A stretch of DNA of 64,000 bases from Gentiana macrophylla (lineage: Eukaryota; Streptophyta; Magnoliopsida; Gentianales; Gentianaceae), in NCBI GenBank assembly GCA_026214975.1, contig CM047806.1, positions 46,985,447 to 47,049,446 of the forward strand, given 5' to 3'. This document shows, piece by piece, positions 57,170-64,000 of this stretch. The translations under genes were made by a program, and so were the position numbers. Within the stretch, counting starts at the first letter, position 1; each line of letters starts with the position of its first letter. Below the pieces are notes generated by a model, which was given only the letters and a program-made list of their open reading frames with translations, was not told where the DNA came from and ran no database searches.

Positions 57170-57935
57170 ATGGCAGCTAAGAAACAAGAAATCAGTCCCT
57201 CCAGTCCATTCTATGTTCATCCTAATGTGAATCCTTCTCTTGTTCTTGTTCAGCCATTGATGAATGACAATAACTACAATCCCTGGAAGATGTCCATGGA
57301 GATGGTGTTGATCAACATGAACAAAATTGGCTTCGTAGATGACCCAATCAAAAGGCCAGAAGCAGATTCAGGTGACTGTGGAGAACACCATTGCTCAAAG
57401 TTTGATATAATTCAAGAATGCACATGCAGTTTGGAAGAATCTTGTAGTAGGATTTTCAATAGTTGATGCATTAAGACTTTCAGATCTTCTTGAAGAAATT
57501 CATCTACTGAAACAAGGCACAAACTCTGTCAATCAATATTTAACAAAATTGATGATTCTTTGGGAAGAAATCAAGACCATCAGGCCTATGACAATCTGTT
57601 CCTGTGATCCTCAACGTCACTACAATGCAATCAGCAATCTAATGGATCATATGGAGGCGGAGAGTGTCATGAAATTCCTTAAAGGATTAAGGGATGAATT
57701 TGAACCAATGGTCTCACAGGCAATGTTGATGGTGCCTTTTCCTCAAATTCATGATGCCTCGGCAATGGCAAACAAGTTTGAGAGATAGAAGTCATATGTG
57801 GCTAACAAGGCCAAGAATCAAGATTCCAAGGTCCTATTGTCATAAAAGAATGGGCAGGGACACATTCAGACTATTAGCAGACCTAACTCTGCTGCAAATC
57901 CCAGGCCTAAAAATCATAAAAAGAGGCAATATAGT
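57170..57935 (+). pseudogene. copia gag, truncated by an Athila insertion
   Basis: ATGGCAGCTAAGAAACAAG (57170) opens a frame with PFYVHPNVNPSLVLVQPL, NNYNPWKMSMEMVL and KIGFVDDPI, the standard N-terminus of one copia gag group (usual form: NPSLVLVTPPLNGSNYHSW...GFVDG). The frame shifts near 57375; the next parts give VNQYLTKLMILWEEIKTIRP and, at 57549-57788, MKFLKGLRDEFEPMVSQAMLM, typical capsid helices. A TAG at 57786-57788 and further stops follow. At 57935 the gene is cut by the LTR of the Athila element (flank ATAGT). Pol is not in the window. Confidence 0.8.
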
Positions 57936-59371
57936 TGATGACGGTTAAAATAGTTTATCCTACGGCATCAACATTCTGTCCATTATGAGCTAAAAATAGT
58001 TGTTTCAACCTATAATTACGAACCATTTAAGTTGAATATCATATGTCGGGTTCGTGAGTCGAGTAATTTGCACTTAGCATTTATGTTCCCAATTTCGATA
58101 TTATTTGATTATTTTCAAGATACGAAATATTGGGCTAAGCATCATGGACGAATCTGGAGTGGACTGAAGGAAAGGATTGGGCCTAGGGTATTCCAGACCC
58201 TTCCAAGCTAAGTCGGTAGAGTGAAAATAACAAACATACCCTCGGTTTACCGAGAACTGCCGCCGACTTACCGAGAGTCCAGAACCTTCCGAAACGCGTT
58301 TTCTCGCACGAGGGGTAGATCTAGGTGTTTCTAAGTCGGTTTATGTAACTATAAATAAGAGTCTTCACCTCAGAATTCAATATACCACACAACTACTACA
58401 ATTACTATGCAATAAAAGTTCTTTATTTTAGTTATTTATGAGTTCTGGTCGGAGAGACGACGGAGTCGCTGCCTAGGGAGAGATCTTAGGGAGATCTACG
58501 GTCATCTTCGAGGGTATGATTTTTTATCATTTCCAAGATGTAGATCTGTCGTTGTTCTATTCAACTAGTATGTGCTAATTGTTTATTTAGGTTAATTATG
58601 TAGTAGTTAGTATATTTTACCCCATGTGTTATAGATCTAATTCGTTGGTGAAGAAATCATGAAGTAGTGATTGTGTTCTTCAGATCTGCGACGGTCGATA
58701 TCGCTAGATCTGAATACCTAGTAAATTAGTAGTTCATGATAATCGGCGCCAGCTACGTTGATCGACATATTTAATTTACATGTTAGTAGCCTGATCAACT
58801 ATTTGCATGTCGTTATAAATTAGCATGAAGTACTGATAGTGAAGTGTTAATTAGGACTTTGTTTTGATAGACCCTATGAACATGCTAATCAGTGTCGACA
58901 GCTGTCTAGGAGGGTTAGTGGTATAGGTTAACACTCAATACCGGCAGCTCTAGTTCTTTATGCGTATGGGCTATTACGGACCAATTAAGGAGGTTAGCTT
59001 GCGTATAGATTGTCTACTACCATGGTGGGAGTAGATAGGGTTAGGAGTTGTACCCGTAGCTGAACAATGAATTAAAATTTACCAATGGGGAGGACTATTT
59101 CATGTATGGGGGGAATAAGTAATTAATCATAATTGAACTAATACATTAGAAACTCTTGTTTACTTACATGTGAACTAGCATAGTATTGTTAGTGTGTGAG
59201 ACCAATTTTACTACTGTCTAGATTGTTGTTGGTCGTACACCGTTATTCGTGACAAGCTCAATCTTGATGATTTGACATTCTTTCGAGTCTCTGTGGGATC
59301 GACCTTGACTCGCCAGTACTCTACTACGATAGACCTAGTCCTATTGCAAGTAAGTACTTTGCACGCAATCA
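57936..59371 (+). repeat. 5' LTR of the Athila-like element
   Basis: 1436 bp, TGATGACGG...GCACGCAATCA. The TATA box CTATAAATA lies at 58349-58357. Boundaries come from the primer site 8 bp downstream and the break in copia gag upstream; no second LTR is present to confirm them. Confidence 0.75.
58349..58357 (+). promoter_or_regulatory. TATA box of the Athila-like LTR
   Basis: CTATAAATA in TATGTAACTATAAATAAGAGTC, a probable core promoter for the gag-pol transcript. Confidence 0.65.
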
Positions 59372-59379
59372 AGATTTTC

Positions 59380-59397
59380 TGGCGCCGCTGCCGGGGA
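59380..59397 (+). other. Primer binding site, Athila type
   Basis: TGGCGCCGCTGCCGGGGA, the standard primer site of plant Athila/Tat elements, 8 bp after the LTR end. The stretch 59398-59667 to gag is leader without a gene. Confidence 0.93.
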
Positions 59398-59667
59398 CCC
59401 ATGTCAAGAATGCTTTTTATTTGAGATTGACTATCTGTATATATTCGAGTCTGTTTAATTCAGTCTATTTATACTTGAGTCGTATAGAGTCAGTTCTGGA
59501 AAAATATTCGTCTGGTTTATCGGGGGTATACCACGGTAAACAGAGTCTCCTAGATTCGGCAAAATCGGTTCTATCAGTTCTGCGTCGAGTCAGTGCTCAG
59601 AGTCTGTATTTTTGAGTCTGCGCTGAGGCAAGTCACTAACTTTTTATTTTCTTTTTGTGTCTTATAG

Positions 59668-60965
59668 TACACCACACGAAGCTCAGCAGCCAAACTCGAG
59701 AGATTTATACCTGAGATCGAAAAATTTGCTAGACAAAAGAGAAAGGAAACTCAAGAGAATACTGTTAGGCTGGCGGACGATGTGAGCTCACACGAAGGAG
59801 ATCACAGTGAGAGGGAAGAAGAAGTTCCACCTTTAGAAGATACAGATAACACCATGGCAGAGAATGGACAAAATAGAGGGATCAATGGAGCAGGAGTTGT
59901 GGTACAAGGAGATAGGAGAACTCTACAGAGTTATGCAATGCCAACGATTGAGCAGTTTGTGCCAGAAATTGTTCAGCCAGAGAATGCGACTGAGATCTTC
60001 CATCTTAAGCCGAATGAAATACAGATGGTGACTAATTACACTACCTTTCATGGAGTACCAAACGAAGATCCTAGTGTACACGTCACTAACTTCTTGGAGA
60101 TAGTCAGCACAGTCAAACCAGTAGTAGTACCTGAAGATAACACTATGCTGAAGTTATTTCCATTCACTCTGAAAGACAAAGAGAAGATATGGTGATTGTC
60201 TCTAGCACCAGGATCGATCCAAACGTGGACTGATCTACTACAGAAATTTATGAATAAGTACTGCCCGCTTAGGAAGTCACTACAAATGAGACAATACATC
60301 ATGAATTTCAAACAGAAATCCACTGAAACTTTCGAAGAAGCGTGGGAAATATTTAAGGAAGCACAAATGAGATGCCCTCACCATGATATCACTCTGCCCA
60401 TGCAAATGCATAGTTTCTATCACGGATTAGGCTGAGTGAACAAATAAGAGTTGATGCATCGAGCATTGGATGTTTTACGTTGCTATCACCTGAAGAAGCT
60501 GAAGAGAAATTGGAACAAATAGCACTTACAAGTCAATGGGGAACACATCAAATTGAGACTGCCAAAGTGGCTGAAGGCGTATTTGGAGAAGATATTTCAC
60601 AAAAGATCCTATACCAGCTAATGGCGATGAACGAGAAGATATATGGCATATAAGATCGCATCGCCAAGGTTGAGAAATTTCAAGAAATTGAAGCAACCAA
60701 CACCGAAGATGTGAACTATATTGGGAGGCAAGGAAATACTTATAGGGGCGGATATCGCCCAGGTTCTCATGACCACCCTGGTTTTCGACTGAGTGACCTT
60801 ACTGGGGGTTTTCGACAAAATGACTCTGCAGGTGGAGAGAGACCAAGACAAACTGGTGGATTCATGCCTCAATTCAACAAGTCAGGTAGTTGGGAAGCAG
60901 CCATGGATAAAATGAGCTCAATTGTGGCCGATACGGTCAATCAACTTACAAAATCCATGACTTAG
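59668..60965 (+). pseudogene. Athila-like gag, broken
   Basis: The frame is open from about 59668 (after a TAG at 59665) to 60192: AAKLERFIPEIEKFARQKR, an acidic region, LQSYAMPTIEQFVPEIV and then the capsid start FHLKPNEIQMVTNYTTFHGVP. This is the classical Athila/Tat gag domain (NDPNLHISNFLEI type, here EDPSVHVTNFLEI). An in-frame TGA at 60193-60195 replaces one codon, then LAPGSIQTWTDLLQKFMNKY and the helical FEEAWEIFKEAQMRCPHH continue in the same frame to 60435. A frame change follows, with LSPEEAEEKLEQIA and YIGRQGNTYRGGYRPGSHDHPGF in the next frame to 60965. No ATG start is obvious. Intact Gag would build the particle. Confidence 0.82.
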
Positions 60966-61396
60966 CTGAATACAAGCTTCGCCATATATTGTCAGAAGAA
61001 TGATACAAGACTGACCAATCGGGAATCCTTAGTGCAGAATCAGTCGCACCAAGTGGGGCAAATCACCGAACAAGTGTCAGCACATCCTCCGTGAGGATTT
61101 CGAAGTAACACTGAGAAAAGTCCAAAGGACGTGAGTTATACCAACTGTCCAGGAAGAATCAGAAAGCAGTCAGCAGAAGAACGCAGCAGAATCAGGAGAA
61201 AAAGATGGGCCGGTAAACCGGGACACCATGCCGTATTACCAGGTGTTTGAAAACTCAGCAGACGAACAGGCAGAGCAGCAGCAGGTAGCAGGTAAGTCTT
61301 CACGAACTATAACTATTAATCCTGCTACTTTACCATATCCCTCCTAGGAAATATAAACCAAACAATGCTGATGCTCGTTATAAAAAGATCATAGAG
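60966..61396 (+). pseudogene. Athila-like gag-protease linker, decayed
   Basis: Short fragments only. The sequence codes Gln/Glu/Ala-rich stretches in changing frames around 61160-61290, as expected for the linker between gag and protease. No long frame. Confidence 0.5.
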
Positions 61397-62143
61397 ATGT
61401 TTAAGAAGTTTCAAGTGAATATACCTTTGGTAGAAGCTCTGGCCGGAATGCCAGAGTATGCGAAATTCTTGAAAGAAGCAATCTCTACCAAAAGGAAGTT
61501 ATTAGACCTTGAGACAATTTGCCTTAACGAGGATTGCTCGGCAGTTTTGCAACGCAAACTGCCTCATAAGTGTAAAGATCCTGGGAGCTTCCTCATACCT
61601 TGCACAATTGGAGGAGTATGTCTAAGAAAAGCATTGTGTGATCTTGGAGCCAGTGTCAATTTAATGCCACTCTCCATCTTTCATAAGTTAGGCATGAAGG
61701 AGTTAAACGAAACATCTATAACCCTTCAATTGACTGATAAGTCTATGAGGCAACCTTGTGGAGTGGTGGAGGATGTTCTGGTAAAAGTTGATAAGTTTGT
61801 ATTCCCCATAGACTTTGTGGTGCTAGACATGGAGGCTAACTATGATATTCCACTAATCTTAGGAAGACCTTTCCTAGCGACAAGTAAGACATTGATAGAT
61901 GTTCATAATGGTGAGCTGATTCTGAGAGTGAATGAGGACAAAGTAGTATTCAATGTGATGAATTCAATAAGGTGTGCTCAAGATGAAGGAGAAGTGTGTT
62001 ACATGCTAGATGCCATAGACGAGCTTGTTTTGGAACTATATCAGCAAGTGGCACTAGACCCTGAAGTAGCAGAGACTTTTCTTCTGAAGGAAGAAGAAAG
62101 TTATATGGAAACCTGGCCTGGGTGTAGCGAAGGTCAAGTGTGA
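61397..62143 (+). pseudogene. Athila-like protease region of pol
   Basis: 248 codons. The N-terminal part FKKFQVNIPLVEALAGMPEY and FLKEAISTKRKL is the conserved segment before the protease in Athila. The protease active site reads CDLGASVNLMPLSI (residues about 95-108), where the catalytic motif is DLGAS rather than the usual DTGA/DSGA, as is normal for this lineage. The later VLDMEANYDIPLILGRPFLAT is the protease C-terminal flap/ILGRPF motif. Ends in a TGA at 62141-62143; the next frame starts 21 bp later in the same phase, so this is a single stop within an otherwise continuous pol. Confidence 0.87.
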
Positions 62144-62164
62144 GAAGTAGAGCCTATATCTTCT

Positions 62165-63232
62165 ATGGATTTCAGAGGAACAATTCATAGACCTTCGTGG
62201 CACAAATTCTTTGATTTACAATTGACTGGTAAGCTGTTAAGGTCATCACTAGAAGAGCCACCAAGGAGCTTAATGTTGAAACCTTTGCCATCTCACCTGA
62301 AGTACGTATACTTACAAGATGATACTCTTCCCCTTATAATTTCATTGTTACTATCACCTTTAGAGGAGGATAAGCTTTTAAGAGTACTGAGAGAGCACAA
62401 TGGAGCGTTTGGGTGGACGATTGCAGATATTAGAGGAATAAGCCCATTGGTGTGCATGCATAAGATCTCTATAGATCCCGAGAAGAAAACGGTAGCACAA
62501 CCACAAAGGAGGCTGATGCCACAACTGAAGGATGTTGTTAAGGAAGAGATTATAAAGATGTTGGAAATGGGAATCATTTTCCCAAAAGCAGACAGTGAAT
62601 GGGTGAGCCCGATTAATGTGGTGCCCAAGAAAGGAGGATTCAATGTCCAACCTAATGAGTTCGATGAGTTAATCCCAATGAGGCTAATTACTGGACATCG
62701 AGTTTGCATTGATTTCAGGAAACTGAATGACGCAACTCGTAAAGATTATTTTCCCTTACGATTCATTGACCAGATGTTAGAAAGATTAAGCGGTCATGTG
62801 TTTTATTGTTTCTTAGATGGAAAAATTGGTTACTATCAGATCCATATTGCCCCTGAGAACCGAGAGAAAACACCTTTCACATGTCCCTATGGAATTTTTG
62901 CATACAATCGCATGCCTTTTGGACTTTGTAATGCACCAGCAACATTCCAAAGGTGCATGATGTCATTTTTTGAGGACATGGTGGAGGAATTTCTGGAAAT
63001 TTTCATGGATGATTTTTCTGTATTTGGAGATAGCTTTGATAAATGCTTGGAAAACATGAGTAGAGCGCTGAAGAGATGTGAAGAGAGCCACCTTGTACTT
63101 AACTGGGAAAAATGCCATTTCAAGGTAACAGAAGGAATAGAGTTGGGTCACAAACTTAAAGATAGAGGTGATAGAGAAGGAATAGTGTTGGGTCACAAAC
63201 TTAACTGGGAAAAATGCCATTTCCGGTTATGA
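62165..63232 (+). pseudogene. Athila-like reverse transcriptase, cut off after the palm
   Basis: In the same phase as the protease. RT motifs: QRRLMPQLKDVVKEEIIKML, SPINVVPKKGG, RVCIDFRKLNDATRKDYFPL, the first catalytic Asp in YCFLDGKIGYYQI (usual YSGYNQ changed), FTCPYGIFAYNRMPFGLCNAPATFQRCM (written here as adjoining motifs), and the catalytic FMDD in FMDDFSVFGDSF. About 1,070 bp are open. At residues about 315-355 the sequence doubles back: NWEKCHF and LGHKL each occur twice, followed by a stop at 63230-63232. RNase H and integrase are lost at the junction with the SIRE-like fragment. Confidence 0.9.
63100..63221. repeat. Interleaved short duplications at the Athila/SIRE junction
   Basis: AACTGGGAAAAATGCCATTTC is at about 63100-63120 and 63201-63221. 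GAAGGAATAG-G-TTGGGTCACAAACTTA is at about 63131 and 63176. Two out-of-order duplications next to a breakpoint suggest template switching during repair or cDNA synthesis. Confidence 0.8.
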
Positions 63233-64000
63233 GATTATGAAGGCTAAAAGAGAAGCACTTCAAGAAGAAATCCAAAGATTGAATGCTGAATTAAGAATTC
63301 TCGAAGGCAAGGAAAAAGATTGTGAACATAATTAGTATAAGTCTGCTGCACCAGCAGTGGCAACTGAATCTGCTGCACAATCAAGTTCCACATCTGCATT
63401 CAAATTTGGAAAGCCTTATGGTGAAAGAATAGGCCATGGATTTGACACTCAACAACCCTTTAAGGACGGATCTAGTAAGGCTACTGAACCAAGTGCCAGA
63501 ATTGGTCCTAAGTTTGTGGCTGCACAAGATCCAAAACCTCAAAAGGTTGCTGAGGCAGTAAAACCTGCTGAGAATAACTCAAAGAAGCAAAATCAGAAGT
63601 CCAAAAGGACAGCAGCACCTAACAAAAAGGTTACATCCAAAGGTAGGACTGTTGGACCCTCTAGACCTGCTGATAGCAGACCTATTGCAAAGTCTGTTGG
63701 ACCATAAAAGGGTAAAAACCAGAAATATGCCAAGGATAAGAATGTTAAACCCAAGAATGTTAATCATTCAAGGGATAATTATCTCAGGGGGAAATGCAGA
63801 TTGTGCCCTACTAATGAAGATTGGAATACCTGCTCCTACTGCTAGAAACAATAGAGTTAACAATAATGCTAGGGCTAGACCTCAGCAGTGGAATCAGCAG
63901 AGGACTCAGCAGAGGCCTCACTAGAGACCTCAGCAGAGACCACAATACATGGCTGTTCCTAACATACAACAATCATATGGTTATGCTAAAGCTTCTAACA
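63222..64000 (+). pseudogene. SIRE-like gag C-terminal fragment, runs off the window
   Basis: Begins within GYEIMKAKREALQEEIQRLNAEL and continues GKPYGERIGHGFDTQQP, Lys-rich RTAAPNKKVTSKGRT, and KDKNVKPKNVNHSRDNYLRGKCRLC, then a Gln/Arg-rich part. Segment by segment this matches the minus-strand SIRE-like gag at 26550-27437. In-frame stops occur near 63332, 63705 and 63922, and the frame changes near 63720-63780. It has no LTR, primer site or capsid half on its left: it is joined directly to the Athila RT. Whether pol follows lies outside the window. Confidence 0.85.

Larger units (their letters stand above)
57936..63221 (+). mobile_element. Athila-like Ty3/gypsy element, 3' part lost
   Basis: LTR 57936-59371, primer site, gag, protease and reverse transcriptase follow in order. 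RNase H, integrase, the downstream region and the 3' LTR are missing: at about 63221 the sequence switches to a SIRE-like gag. The lineage is shown by the TGGCGCCGCTGCCGGGGA primer site and by Athila-type protease and RT sequence. The left flank ATAGT (57931-57935) would be the target duplication, but its partner is not in the window. Confidence 0.85.

Noticed and set aside
1..64000. CRISPR arrays, bacterial operons or a host protein-coding gene
   Set aside because: No regularly spaced repeats, no prokaryotic gene organisation and no intron-exon gene structure; nearly all coding signal is assigned to retroelements.

Overview
The window is repeat-rich plant nuclear DNA in which I found no host gene, RNA gene or CRISPR array. 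The evidence for a plant is: Athila-type Ty3/gypsy elements (a plant-only lineage) with their primer site TGGCGCCG..., several copia elements with a plant initiator-Met tRNA primer site (TGGTATCAGAGC and variants), Stowaway- and Mutator-type MITEs, and a SIRE-type copia element with an extra third ORF. The low GC content and the SIRE/Athila mixture suggest a eudicot; I cannot name the species.

Layout. Positions 1-1261 are flank with two Stowaway-like MITEs. Positions 1262-41153 are one large stack of insertions. The outer shell is a minus-strand non-autonomous LTR element with 1.9-kb LTRs and only a 235-bp interior. Its right LTR is split by a copia element (3928-31802, target duplication GCCAC). 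That copia element is split one codon after its YVDD motif by a minus-strand SIRE-like copia element (7630-30547, duplication ATATC). The left LTR of the SIRE-like element is split in turn by a 9-kb non-coding LARD-like element (8342-17404, duplication GATAT). Further along the same outer LTR are a solo LTR (32381-34226, duplication CCGGC) and a 5'-truncated relative of it in the opposite orientation (34477-40560).

Positions 41566-52901 are a minus-strand Athila/Tat-like element reduced to LTRs plus a gag remnant. A solo LTR related to the 8342 family (43724-49459) sits in it, and that solo LTR carries a deleted SIRE-like element whose right end is a TRIM-like repeat (45017-48991). Two Mutator-type MITEs, each with a perfect 9-bp target duplication, lie beside and inside this block. 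Positions about 52985-56262 are a decayed minus-strand L1-type LINE (endonuclease, reverse transcriptase, zinc-binding region). Positions about 56711-57935 are a copia LTR and gag cut short by an Athila element (57936-63221). The Athila pol reads through protease and reverse transcriptase with one in-frame stop, then joins abruptly to a plus-strand SIRE-like gag fragment that runs off the window.

The coding genes belong to retroelements: gag (particle protein), protease, integrase, reverse transcriptase and RNase H, in copia order (PR-IN-RT-RH) or gypsy order (PR-RT...). All carry stops or frameshifts and are annotated as pseudogenes. Some breaks may be consensus errors: paired LTRs differ in clusters that fall on CAG/CTG/CCGG-type sites.

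The points most worth a second look are: PPT-like AGTGGGAG octamers repeated through the interior of the LARD-like elements; the LTR-pair divergence pattern; the chimeric element at 45017-48991; the homologous third ORFs of two SIRE-like elements; and hairpins with identical loops but different paired stems in the outer LTR.
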